The notes under the pieces were generated by a model that did not search any database, was not told the origin of the DNA, and worked only from the letters and a program-made list of their open reading frames with translations. A stretch of 64,000 nt of DNA from assembly GCF_020360975.1 (NCBI RefSeq), contig NW_025408670.1, positions 744,001 to 808,000 on the forward strand. Direction: 5' to 3'. Shown here in pieces: positions 37,950 to 49,366 of the stretch. The number at the start of each line of letters is the position of its first letter. The stretch's first letter is position 1. Both the position numbers and the translations under genes were made by a program. Source of the DNA: Hirsutella rhossiliensis (taxonomy: Eukaryota; Ascomycota; Sordariomycetes; Hypocreales; Ophiocordycipitaceae).

Positions 37950-40900
37950 ACCTATATTATTATAACTACCCCCTTTACTTTACTTACTTTATAGTCTTAG
38001 CTTAAGCCGCTATTAATAGTTTATTAGTTTATTATTCTCGCTTATTAGTCTATATAAGGCCTTAAACTTATTAAGGGCTATAGCTCTTATAAACTTATAT
38101 ATAGGTTCTTATATAAGGTCGAGGTACCTACGCTACTTAATAAGAACCTCCTAGCGTTTCCCTTAGCTTACCTTCTTTTAGCGTATAGCCTATATCTCTT
38201 TAACCTTAAATTTATCGTCCCCCTCTACTTTAAATATAAGCGGTTAAGCGTCCGCTACTTCTTATTTAGGTAGCGGGTTAAAGGAGGCTAGGTAAAAGAG
38301 GTTAATATTAACCTTATTATAGACCCTTATTAAGAGACTATTAAGCTTAATTACCTATAAGCTAATAACCCTTTATACTATAAACTTTATATATAGCTAG
38401 TCTAGCTTTTTCTTTAGTCGCGCTAACCTATAGTTATAGAGGTTAAGTTATACTTTATCTCTTACTATAAACTTATTTATTAGCGCCTTAGTTTTATTAG
38501 CGTGCCGCTCTTAATCTTACGCTATAGTAGCTATCGCGGATTAGTAGTATTTTATAGTTTCTTATAGCTTTTATACGAACGTAAAAGCGCGGCTTTCTAA
38601 TAATATACTACTATACTACTCCGCTACTACGTCCGCGGTAAATAGGATTAAGAAGGGCGGCTTAAAGCTATACGTTATAAAGAAGGGGGCTATCTTAATA
38701 AAGGTTTATAGTTTATTATTTAGCGCGAGCTAGGTAGCGGGGAGCTAGCGGTCTTAGTCTACTTAGTTATAGGCTATAACTACCTATAGGTATACCTACG
38801 CTTCCTAGTTAACCCTCTTAGGTCCCCCGTTAGTTTATAGGTAATAAGCTATACTAAGTAGCTATATAATTTAAAGTAGCTAGTATAAGTACTACTAAAA
38901 GCGGCTAGTTTAGTTTAACCCTCTATCGCTTATAATAAAGGCCGGCTAGCTATATAAGCGGGCCTAGTATTAAAGGAAGCGCTCTATATAAGCTTTTATA
39001 TCTATAGATAGTATTAGCTTTAGTACTATTAATTTACTAAGTCGGTCCTTAATTACCTATATATAGCGGTTGCCGCCCTCTATAAGCGGGAGGTTTATTA
39101 TAAAGTCTATCTATATATATATATAAAACCGGTCTAGTATTAAAAGCTACTTTAGTAGCCCTTTAAGCTATACCCTTTAAATCTTTATATAGCTATAAAT
39201 ATCGTAGTTATAAAGGAAGTAACGAACGTAGTACTATAGGAGGGGCTAGTAAAAGTCCCTTATAAGGCTTACTATTATACCTTATTTACCTAGGTAACCT
39301 ATAATACTAAAGTTATAGATAAGTTAGACTAGCCTCCCTTAAAGCTTATTCCGTTTATTTAGCTTTAGCGGTCTCTCTTTCTCCTTAGCTTCTATAATAT
39401 ATAGTGCGCCTAGTACCTATAGTCCCCCCCGCTAGCATAGATACCCTTATAGGTCGATATAGTAGTTAGCTACTTATACCTTTAGCTTTAGCTTTAGATC
39501 TAAGCATTAAGCGCTAGACTTAACGGCGCAGCGTACGCCCTTATAAGTACGGTCTAAAGCCGCTATCCTATCCTATAAGCGTTAAAGGGCCTTATCTTAG
39601 AATACTCTCGCTACGCGTGCCCTTAGGCTAGTCTATCCCTCCTTACCGGACTAAGGTAAGGGCGTAAGGGGAAGCTTATTTACTAGTACCGCGTCTTCCT
39701 TTACTAAGGAAGCTCTTATATAAGTCTATAGTGCTTCTTATAAGATAAGCTATAGATCCTAGGCCTTAATATCCGCTCCTATTAGCTAGTCTTAATCCCT
39801 TTAAGAAAGCGCGTCTAAGACCGCGGAGTCCTACTTAAGGTAGTACTTAATCGAGAAGTTAAAGCGTAAGAGATACTCCGCTTAATAGGCTTACCGCTCT
39901 AAGAGGTATTAGCGAGTTATAAAGTACTTAAGGTTCCTATAGTCTATAAGAACCTTAAAGCTCTTATAGCTCTAAAGCTCCGCTTACTATTACTTAAGGT
40001 AGCTAATAATCGCTAGTATCTCCTTATCGTAAATAGTATAATTCTACTTTACTAAGGTTAGTTTATAGGAGTAGAACGCTACTAGTTACTTTTACTTATC
40101 TACCTCCTAAGAGAGCGTTCCTTTAAGTACCTAGCCGCTATAGTCTACTTTAACTAACGTAGACTAGTTAAAGTCCTACTAAAGTAGTACTAAGGCTTAA
40201 GAGAATAGGTCCTTAAGCGTATAAAACGCTCCTTCTTATATAGGCCCTTAGTAAAAGGCGGTTTACTTCCCGGTAATCTTATTTAAGGGCATTATAATAT
40301 AGGAGAAGCCCTTAATAAATATCTTATAATAGTTCGCGAACCTAAGGAAGCTCTATATACCTATCTACGTAGTTAAGGTAGCTTAGTCTTAAATCGCCTA
40401 GATCTTTATAGGATCTACTTATATACCTACGCTTATATAAATAATAAATATTATATACTAGTCCCTTAGTATAGGGCTAGTATATTAACCTTACCGTCTA
40501 CTTAGATCTAGTATAGGTTTAATAGGTAATTAAACGGACTAGCTACTATATATAATTAAACGTATTATATAGACTAGCTACTATATATTATTACGCGTAT
40601 TAAATATAGACTAGCTACCGGTCTTATAAGTTAAAGTAAGAGTAGTAATAACTATTTATATTCTTCTCTACCTACCTAAGATCTAGCGGGTTCTCTATCT
40701 TTTATATATACTATAGCGAGCGTAGGACCTTACTTAGGGCTTTAACCGAGTAATATCTTAACCTTATAATCGTGCGACGGTAGTATAGTATATTAGCGGT
40801 ATTTCCCGGTATTTTCCCTAGGTAAGCATAGGTATTTCTCTATAATTTCCCCGCTATATCCTCGTAGTAACTTCTTAGGGAAATATTAGTATAATCCCTA

Positions 40901-43690
40901 AGGAACTATTATTACTTAGGAAATCGTAGTATATTTCCTATATAATATATCCCTAGGGGAAATCTTTATAAAATATCTATATAATCCGCTTAGTTATCGT
41001 TTCTAGGATTTCTAGGTAATTTCCTAGAGTTTACCTAGTAGCTTCTAGGTTCCTTCTTCCGCGGGGAGCCTTAGGGAGGGAGGCTAATATCGTTATAAGT
41101 ACCTAGATTATCGACTATAGGGTGTCCCGTAATAATAAAGCCTAGGTACTTAACCCTCTTAACCTTAAATTTATATTTATCTAGGTTAAGGTAGAGCCTA
41201 TAAAGTTAAAGGCGCTTTAAGACCTTCTATACTTTCTATATATAGTCCTTATAAGAGCCGCTTATATAGATAAGGATATTATCTATATATATAGAGGCGA
41301 ACTTATTAAGGAAGTCCTAAAGTATATTATTAATATAATATTAAAAGGTAGCAGGCGCTCTTAAAAGGCTAAAGGGCATTATAAGCTACTTAAATAAGCT
41401 ATAGCGTATATAGAACGCTGTCTTTTACTTATTACCCTCTAAGATCTATACCTTATAGAACGCCTATTTTATATCTAGCTTTATAAACTACTTTACCTTT
41501 AAAAGGTTATAGAGTATATCTAAGATTAAGGGTAAGGGGTAGCGGTCTAGCCTTATAATTATATTTAGAGCCCTATAGTTATAATAGAACTATATCCCGC
41601 CCCTTAGTTTACGTATAAATAGGACTAGCGCTCTTACTTTAGAGCTACTTACTTAAATAAAACCTTTATTTAGGAGGTCCCTTAGCGTCTTCTTTAGCAC
41701 TAGTAGCTCCGCGTATAATATACTATATAGCGGTCTAAATAGTATAAGTAGTTCTTACCCCTTCTTATTAGTATAGAGTACGATCTTATAGTCTACCCTT
41801 AGCTTATATAGATTAAGCTTATTTACTTCCTAGGATTTAAATAGCGGTAGGAGGTTATAAAAGCGCTTTAGTATCTACTACTATAGCTTAAAGGGCGACT
41901 TTAGCTTCTTTACCTAAAAGGCCTTATTAATATCCGCTAGGCTAATTATATAGACCGCTATATTAGCTGCTACCTAGCCTTCCTCTTACTTTAACCGTTA
42001 TATAGTTCTTATAAAGATAAAGGTAAGGACTTCTTATACTAAGTATAAAGCTTATATACTTAGTCTTACGCTTATAGAACTATTATTATAGTAGACCTAC
42101 CGTTATATAGGCTTAAACTATAGCTTCTTTTAATATAGAACTAAGTATAACTCTATATATAATAACTAGGGTTTCCTAAGGATTAAGGGAAACTTTAGTT
42201 AAGGGATTATATAGGCTATAATAAGCTTATAGTAACTATCGACCTTTATAGCTAGCTATATAATACCTTTAATTACTATACCCTCTATCGCGCTTAAGGC
42301 GCCCTTTACTCGCTTTAAGGCAATCTTTTCTACTAGTACTTATATCTCTTATATAAGCACCTTATTAACTACGGCGTAGTACTAATAGCCCTTATCTATA
42401 AGGGCGGCGATAGGTAAAGAGTTATTAACTATAATCTATATTAAAGTAAGCTCCTCTTCTATATAAGTAGATAATTCCTCTTTCTCCTTTACTAATACTA
42501 GTAATTAAGGCTTTAAAGCCTATCTTTACTCTAGAGCTACTTTTTTTCCTCTAGGCTTAAGGGAGCGGAGTCCTCTTTATTATCTAAGGTAAGGAGTAGT
42601 TCTATCTTTACTACTTAAACTACTATAGGCCGCTTAGCTAAAAGGAAGGGGCATTTTAATATAAAGTATATAAACGCGCTATAATATAAGTAGCGGCCGT
42701 TAGCCTTCCTTTTCCCGATTTCCTCGCTTATTACTTACTTCGCCTACTACTTAGAAAGCAGGATAGTATAAGGGATATTCGATAATAACTTCCTATTATA
42801 TTTAGCTTAGTCTATATAGGTAGCTAATATTAAAGTATCTTTATTAGTATCGATAGTTAGCTATTCCTTTTATAGAGGGGTAGTAATCCTATTACCGCTA
42901 TATAGCGTATACTTATAAAGCTTTTAAAAACACAGCGTTTACTTATAGCCCTATACTACCTTTATTAACCGGCTTATATACTTACTATAGTTAGTAGGTA
43001 TAATTATAAGGATAAGTAGCTCTTATAAGGCTAGCGTAATTAAGTTCTATAACTATATAAGCTTCGCGCTATCTTCCTATACTATAGTTCCTACCGCTTA
43101 TAAGAGCGTCTCTTTAAAGTTAAGGAGGAATTCGCTAAAGGTCTACCTATCCCTTTACTTAAGGGTCTATAACCTATCCTATGCCTTCTCCCGCTCTTAT
43201 ACGTTGCTAAATATATATATAAGGTATTAGAAGAAGTCCTATAGGTCGCGTCTACCTCTAGGGCCGCCCTTATCTTAGAATCTAAAGATCCGCTATATCT
43301 AGGGCTCTAGTAGTATATAAAGGAGTAAATACCACGCTATATTATAATAGCTATTTAGGCCTTATTTCTTATTTATTATAAACTTCGTTTATAGCTAGCT
43401 AAGGAAGAAGTAAAAGGACTTAGGCTTACTATCCTAAGTTAGCTAAAGAAGCGGCTTTTATATCGGTAGTACCGCTACTATAACCGGTATTACTAAGGTT
43501 ATAGGGGTTAACGCTAGTCTTATAGACGGCTCCCTTAGTATAGCGAGAACCTCGTTCTTCTTACTAGCTATCGCGCTTTTAATCGCTTCTAAGATAGCTA
43601 TAATACTTCCTATCCGCTTAAGGGGTAGCGGGGTACTCCCTTAAGAAAGCAGTACCCTTTCTAAGGAGATATCTATTAGATCTATTAGTT
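37950..43690 (-). pseudogene. Family R gag-pol remnant of R-1
   Basis: Read right to left: gag about 43,640-42,480, protease and RT about 42,400-40,100 with the catalytic box YIDN at 41,278-41,289, RNase H near 40,000-39,700, integrase from about 39,300 to 38,150, chromodomain about 38,150-38,050. RT is interrupted by the insertion at 40,449-41,131. Damage is of RIP type throughout, at places different from R-2, so comparison of the two copies shows which stops are secondary. Confidence 0.7.
40449..41131. mobile_element. 683-bp insertion in R-1 RT, 8-bp duplication
   Basis: R-2 runs straight through this position (near 34,895), whereas R-1 has 683 extra bases flanked by ataataaa at 40,441-40,448 and 41,132-41,139. 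No coding frame is supported. The ends do not form an obvious terminal inverted repeat after RIP (one starts tacgggacacc on the minus strand, the other tattatatac on the plus strand). Inside, a ctagctactatatat motif recurs at about 40,539 and 40,580, with a third partial copy near 40,610. Eight-base duplications are typical of hAT elements, but assignment is open. Confidence 0.65.
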
Positions 43691-43702
43691 AATAGCTTAT
43701 AC

Positions 43703-43888
43703 TATTATAGAGTAAGTAGAGGTATATATATAGGTACTATCTATAGGATAATATTAATAAGCTATATAGAGCTCTTTTATATATAGCTAGCCCGCCCTTA
43801 TATATATAGGATCCGGCCCTTTATATATAACTATATAGCTTAGGCTATAGCCTAAGCTTATTACCTATAATAGTTAAAGACTCTTATA
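43703..43888 (-). repeat. Family R 5' LTR of R-1
   Basis: 186 bp in reverse orientation. The bases on its inner side (minus strand, gtataagctattaac) are the same as those following the R-2 5' LTR, which identifies both as 5' LTRs. Confidence 0.9.
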
Positions 43889-45060
43889 AATAAACTTTAT
43901 AATAAACCTCTTACTTATAAAGGGTAGTAACCGCTATATATAAGTAATTAAGGACCGACTTAGTAAGTCTATAGTATTAAAGCTAATACTATTTATAGAT
44001 ATAAAGTCCTATATAAAGCGCTTCCTATAGTACTAGGCCCGCTTATATAGCTAGCTAGCCTTTATTATAAGTAATAAGAGATTAAATTAAACTAGCTACT
44101 TTTAATAATACCTATACTAACTACTTTAGATTATATAGCTACTTAGTATAGTATATTACCTATAAACTAATAAAGGGCCTAAGAGGGTTAACTAAGAGGT
44201 ATAAGCTTACCTATAGGATATCGTAGCCTATAACTAAGTAAACTAAGACTATTAGCTCCCTATAGCTTAACTTATATTAAATAGTAGACTATATACCTTT
44301 ATTAAGATAGCTCCTTTCTTTATAATATATAGCTTTAAACTACCTTTATTAGTTCCCTTTATTATAGATATAGTAACGGAGTAGTATAGTAATTCGTTAT
44401 TAAAAGGCCGCGCCTCTATATTTATATAAAAGCTATAGGAGACTATAGATTATTACTAATCCGCGATAGCCGCTATAGTATAAGATTAAGAGTAGTACGC
44501 TAATAAGACTAAGGCTTTAATAAATAGGTTTATAGTAGGAGATAAGGTATAGCTAGACCTTTATAACTATAAGTTAGTATAGCTAAAGAAAAAGCTTAAC
44601 TAGCTATATATAAAGTTTACGGTATAAAGGGTTATTAGCTTATAAGTTATAGAGCTCGATAGTCTCTTAATAAGGGTCTATAATAAGATTAATATAGACC
44701 TTCTTTATAAAGCCTCCTTTAACCCGCTACCTAGATAAGAAGTAGTAGACGCTTAACCGCCTATAATTAAGGTAGAGGAAGAAAACGAGTTCGAGGTTAA
44801 AGAGATATAGGCTATATACTAAAAAAAGGTTAATAAAGGGAAACGCTAGAAAGTCCTCGTTAAGTAGCGCGGGTATCTTAACCCTATATAAAAACCTATA
44901 TATAAGTTTATAAGAACTATAGCCCTCGATAAGTTTAAAGCTTTATTTAAAATAGTAAACGAAAATAATAAACTAATAGACTATTAATAGTAGCTTAGGC
45001 TAAGACTATAAAGTAAGTAAAGTAGAGTAGGTAGTTACGATAATATAAGTATAATAATAT
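43889..45060 (+). pseudogene. Family R pol remnant of R-2, part 2 (integrase, chromodomain)
   Basis: This is the continuation of R-2 after R-1. It begins in the integrase core (VIKDRLSKSIVLK near 43,945-43,985), continues through the catalytic region near 44,080-44,300, and reaches the C-terminal domain near 44,540-44,700. At about 44,800-44,910 a chromodomain-like end is seen (KRQKVLVKQRGYLNP, where Trp and other aromatic positions are damaged). This end would direct insertion to particular chromatin, consistent with R elements landing in repeats. Confidence 0.7.
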
Positions 45061-45115
45061 AAGTAGAGATAAAAATAGTATTTATTTTAAAGTAAAGCCC
45101 TTAAACTACTTAGAC

Positions 45116-45990
45116 CTACTCTTTATCCTTATAGTCGTCTTTATCTTTATCCTTATTATCCTCCTTTATATTATTAATAGTAGCGGCGCTCTTTAAGGCG
45201 CTTAAGCGGCCCTTTAAGCCTATAAGCTAGTCGGCGGTAGCGGCGGCTCTAAGGGCTCTAAGAGTAAGGGGGGCCCGGCTAATAGTAGCGGCGGTAGCGG
45301 CGGGCATAGCTAAGGGGACCGCCGATAGGGCGACGGAGGTAGTATTCCTAGTACTAAGAGAGTTAGTAGTAAAAGTAAAAGAGCTAAAAGAGAGGAACTT
45401 ACTTAAGGATAAGGCCCTAGCGCTCGAGGGCATAGAGATTATAGTAGGCGGCGGCGGCGGCGGTAAGGCGCTTCTTAGTAGCCCCCTATACCTACCTATA
45501 CGCGCCGGCCTTCTAAGCTAACGCTATAGCGAGTAAGATAGGAGGCTCCGCCTTATAAGCGCGGCCGGCACGCGCGTACTAGTAATAACTACCGCTATAG
45601 CGGCGCCCGACTTAATCGGCGTAAGGGAGCTCCTACGACGCGCACTATATATAAGGGGCCGCGTAGGCGGCTTTAGCCTATACTTAGCGTTTATACTTTA
45701 AGAGGTTAGCGGAAAATAGCTACTACGCTCGCTAGGTAGCGGACTTATAGGGGTAGTAGAAGCGGAGGCGGGGGTAGAGGGGCTAGGCGTTATAGCCGGC
45801 GGCGGGGATAGCGTCGTTATACGGAAGAGCGATATAAGGGCGGCTAGCGTAGTAGAGGTAAAGGCGGCGGCGGTAAGCGCGGTCGCGGGGGCGCGGGTAG
45901 GAGTAGCGGTAGCGGCGGAGCCGTCGTCGGCTATACTTAGCACGGCGTCGATAAACGACTCTATATACTCTAAGAAAGAGAAAGCGGGGG
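45116..45990 (-). pseudogene. Antisense ORF of family R, copy in R-2
   Basis: The minus-strand frame mirrors the R-1 antisense ORF. Two pieces are open without any correction, 45,698-45,943 (81 codons, Ala/Thr/Ser/Pro-rich) and 45,227-45,433 (68 codons, Ser/Thr/Ala-rich). They are in the same frame as each other and as the acidic tail (KEDNKDKDKDDYKDKE, stop at 45,116-45,118). An N-terminal FLEYIESFIDA helix lies near 45,945-45,980. This copy is less damaged than most of the window. The former start codon is not identifiable because ATG is itself a RIP target. Confidence 0.5.
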
Positions 45991-46569
45991 GGGGGGAAGG
46001 TAGATATATCTATCGCGGAAGTTAGTATTATAGATTATAGCCCTTTACTTTATAGGGCGGAGAACTTATTAGTTAAAGTTATTATTATTAGGGCTATTAT
46101 TACTACTATAGCTACTACTATAAGTATATATTAATAAAGCGGCTTATATAGCTAAGAACGAACTAACGCCTTAAGTAGAGTAAAACTTACTTATTACTAC
46201 TATTACTATAGTTAAAGAAGGAGGAGAAGGAAAGGAAAGAAGAAGGGGGGGGTGCCGCTTTATATACCCTTAGGTAGAGGAGGCTGCCTAAGGCCGAGGG
46301 GACGGGTAACCTAAGGCTTACGTAGGTCTAGGCCGGCCGCTAGCTACCTAGGGGCGTATATAATAGGTCGCGCCCTTATTTAAACGGCTAGCTAGCCGAT
46401 AAGTATAGAGCCCGGTTCTAGCTACCTAAGCTAATAAGCGCGGGGATAATAGGGCTAGTAGGGCTAGCACGATTAATAGGAAAGGGTAGGGTAGAGCTAG
46501 CGGTATAAGCTAAATAATATAGAAGCTATTAATTAAGTAACGCCGCGCCGCGCTTAAAGGAGGGCATTA
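45991..46569 (+). other. R-2 3' untranslated region and polypurine tract
   Basis: A GC-rich stretch follows the antisense ORF start and matches the corresponding parts of R-1 (36,422-36,970) and, from about 46,420, of the truncated end at 29,147. It has no supported frame on the plus strand. The run aaaggaggg just before 46,565 is the likely plus-strand primer. In antisense view, it would contain the promoter of the antisense ORF. Confidence 0.55.
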
Positions 46570-46654
46570 TATAAGAGTCTTTAACTATTATAGGTTATAG
46601 GCTTAGGCTATAGCCTAAGCCGTATAGTTATATACGGAGGGCCGGATCCTATAC
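46570..46654 (+). repeat. R-2 3' LTR, left piece
   Basis: First 85 bases of the 186-bp LTR, cut by Copia-2 in its TATA region. The last five bases (tatac, 46,650-46,654) are duplicated at 58,590-58,594; the remaining 101 bases are 58,595-58,695. Confidence 0.88.
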
Positions 46655-47222
46655 TATAAGGAACGGTGTTCCTACTATAAATAAAGTAGCTATAATATAC
46701 TCTCCCGATTATATAAGCTAATAAGTAGTATATTAATTATAGATAAAATCTTATCCTATAGAGTAAGAATCGCTCGTTATTTTACATATTATTATATATT
46801 AAACGGGTTGCCGGTTATCGTATAATCGGGAATCGAAGGAATAGAGCTAGCTTAGAATACTAGCTAAGACCTCTTAAGAATACCGGCACGACTAACCTCC
46901 TCTAAACACGAATATTAGTAGAACTAAGATACTTCTAGATTTACTCGAGATATCACGGAATTTCCTAGTCTTAGGGCTATATAGCAGCCTAAATCTAGTC
47001 CTAAAAGGTTCTTCCGTTTAGCTATAATTATCTATATAAGACAGCATGTCCGCTAGTAGATAGATAGAGAATTATTAACTTTAATACCTCTTCTATATAC
47101 TAATATACTACTAATAAATTCCGTTGAAAATCCTACCTTATACTCCTTCTTCCCCTCTATTACGTAGTCTTACGTAATTCCTTAATTTCCTAAAATTCCG
47201 CTTTTGCTTATATACCTTAAGA
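46655..47222 (+). repeat. Copia-2 5' LTR
   Basis: 568 bp, starts tataagg and ends ccttaaga. Compared with the 3' LTR it has lost CA or TG at many sites (for example near 46,691, 46,717 and 46,770), so this copy was hit harder by RIP. Confidence 0.9.
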
Positions 47223-47236
47223 GGTTATAAGCCCGG
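47223..47236 (+). promoter_or_regulatory. Copia-2 primer-binding site (half initiator tRNA-Met type)
   Basis: ggttataagcccgg begins at the first base after the LTR. With one G-to-A change it is ggttatgagcccgg, complementary to the anticodon stem-loop (ggctcataacc) of initiator tRNA-Met. Drosophila copia and yeast Ty5 are known to prime with such a tRNA half. This also fixes the LTR end. Confidence 0.7.
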
Positions 47237-47419
47237 CTTACTCCTTTTAAGCTAGGAAATTAACTACTTATACCTTTGAAATTCCTCGTTGAAATATTCA
47301 ATTAAAATTCCTTTCGAAATTCCCCCTAACTTCTTTTACCTTCCTACGCTCTTAAACTCCCGTCTAGACTTCTCGATCCCTACGAACGAAATAATACCGA
47401 ATTTATATAAAATAGGTAG

Positions 47420-48560
47420 ATAGAAAGAATATAAATTTACTAGACTTAAGGGAAATTTAAATTATACCTTATAGACTACGAGGATAGAAGCTATCCTTAT
47501 AAAAGAAAAGCTTATTGCTGCTCTAGAGCAAGCAAATTATATATAGACTACGGAGGCTTTATCTATAATATTCCTTTAAGTCGAAGATAGTCCCTTAATA
47601 TAAATTCGGCATCTAAAAAATACTAAAGAAGTATAGGATGAGCTTAAAAAGCTATATAATCCGTCGAACTTTTCGTCGAATTATCTACTTATTAAGCAGC
47701 TCTTTAATCTTAGTCCCTCGGACTCTAATTTAGAGAAATACCTTTATAAGGTAAAGGAAATCTACGAGGATTTAAAATCCTATAATATAGAAATTCCAGA
47801 AGTTATTCTTATAGCATAGATTCTTAATTGCCTTAATAAGGAATTTAGAAGCTATATTATAAATATTACGTAGAGCCTTAGGTATAATTCTACGGTTTAC
47901 CTCGAAACCCTTATAGCTAGTCTTTATCAAGCTAGAAGAATAGAGGATATAGACGAATCTTCGGAGAAAACCTTCTTAATACGAAGGAAGCCTTAGAAAT
48001 CCCATAGAAATTCTACGGATACTCCTTATTATAAGGAAAGCAAAAAACCAGGGCATTTTATAGTAAATTACTATAAATTATACCCGAATAAGGCTCCCGC
48101 TTATTAGGTATTAAATAAAGGAAAAAGGGATAATAGGACTCGAATTTCTAAGAAGAGAAAATCTTCTTCTTCTTCTTCTAGAAGAAATCCCCTTCTAGTA
48201 GTATTTCTACTACTAATAAAAGAAGGAAGGCTGAATTACCGAGCTAGAGTCCGATTTAAGATAGTAATAAGGTCTTAAATATAGCTTCGTAAGAAAATAT
48301 AGACCTAGATATCGACCTTATAGACCTTTCTAGGCTCCGACCTCATATAAACGTCAAGGATTTAGAGGTAATTTTAACCTCTATAAATACCCCTATAGTA
48401 GAAGCTAATAAAGACTCTCTTTAGGACCTCTAAAAGCCTCGATTCCTAGAATAAAGGAATTAGTCTTAAAGGTAAGAGAAGGAGGATTTCTAGTTATAAG
48501 AATAAAAGGATCTTTAATTTTATATATAATACCGGAGCTACTAGCATATAGTATCTAATA
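47420..48560 (+). pseudogene. Copia-2 gag and protease remnant
   Basis: A Copia-type Gag is readable from about 47,480 (helical segments, ELKKLYNPSNFSSNYLLIKQ near 47,640-47,700). It is followed by a damaged zinc knuckle near 48,025-48,075 (YYKESKKPGHFIVNYYKLY; two Cys changed to Tyr, His kept). The protease site is at about 48,510-48,545, YNTGATS, where Asp of the DTG-type triad reads Asn. These would form the particle and process the polyprotein. Stops and frame breaks make it inactive. Confidence 0.65.
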
Positions 48561-48950
48561 AGAATTTCCTTATTAACTATAAAGAAATTAAGTCTAAAGT
48601 TTACTAGGGAAAAGCTTCTTTTATATTAGTAAAGGAAAAGGGGACTTAGTATTTAAGTTCCGTGATAGTAAAAAGGTATATCCTTCGAGACTGCTTTTAT
48701 ATACCCGAATTAGGGTAAATATACTATCCTAATCTTATTTTAATAATACCTATGCCTTAATAGAGGAAATAAAGTCCTTTTATTAGATAATAAGGCTAAG
48801 GTCCTTACTAAAGGATTTCTTAGAAATAAATTATATTATATTCCTATAGAACCTTTATTAGAAAGCTAATTAATCCTTATTACGTCTTTAAAAGTAAAGG
48901 ATATAGATTTTTATACTTAGCACTTACGCTTAGGGCATATAAATAGTAGG

Positions 48951-49149
48951 TGTGGGTAGGCACCTGCGGCAGCTGCTGCAATGAGACGGTACTAGGGTTA
49001 ACCTGTGATGTTGTATTCGTCTTGATTCTCTATCTAAGGAGGCAGAGGCCAGCGTGGAGAAAGGGGCACGCTGCTCAGCCGCACACGTGACCGTACGGGT
49101 CACGTGCCAACCATGGTTGGTCACACCACTAGATAGATACATTCCTACA
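48951..49149 (-). repeat. Copia-3 3' LTR
   Basis: 199 bp with TG...CA ends. The inner flank, 49,150-49,180, read on the minus strand holds agcaaaagaagag, a plausible polypurine tract. It differs from the other LTR by a T/G substitution near its start and by run-length changes. Confidence 0.93.
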
Positions 49150-49366
49150 CAGGCAACTCTTCTTTTGCTGTGAGAAGCACAGCAACACCTTGAACGGGTC
49201 TAAAGGATAGTAGCGTTAAGGCCGTGAAGGAATGTGCCGTGAGGGGCGTGTGTCATTATTGCCAAAAAGTGGGTCCGACGTCTTGTTCTTAGCTGTAGAT
49301 ATCTGGGAAGAAGTGAAGGGGTCTTCCTGATAGGAGCAATCATTTGATCATAGGTATAAGGAGCGG

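Larger units (their letters stand above)
36236..43888 (-). mobile_element. Gypsy/chromovirus family R, copy R-1, inverted inside R-2
   Basis: Both LTRs are 186 bp (36,236-36,421 and 43,703-43,888). The duplication is aatag at 36,231-36,235 and aataa at 43,889-43,893; the undamaged target in R-1's own copy of this site is gatag. The element is the mirror image of R-2, so it jumped into a sister copy of itself. It is 7,653 bp; without the 683-bp insertion and its 8-bp duplication it is 6,962 bp, within 9 bp of R-2. All coding parts are RIP-damaged. Confidence 0.9.

Noticed and set aside
48930..49142. 70-codon minus-strand ORF over the Copia-3 LTR
   Set aside because: It lies almost wholly within the LTR and crosses the insertion junction, so it is chance.
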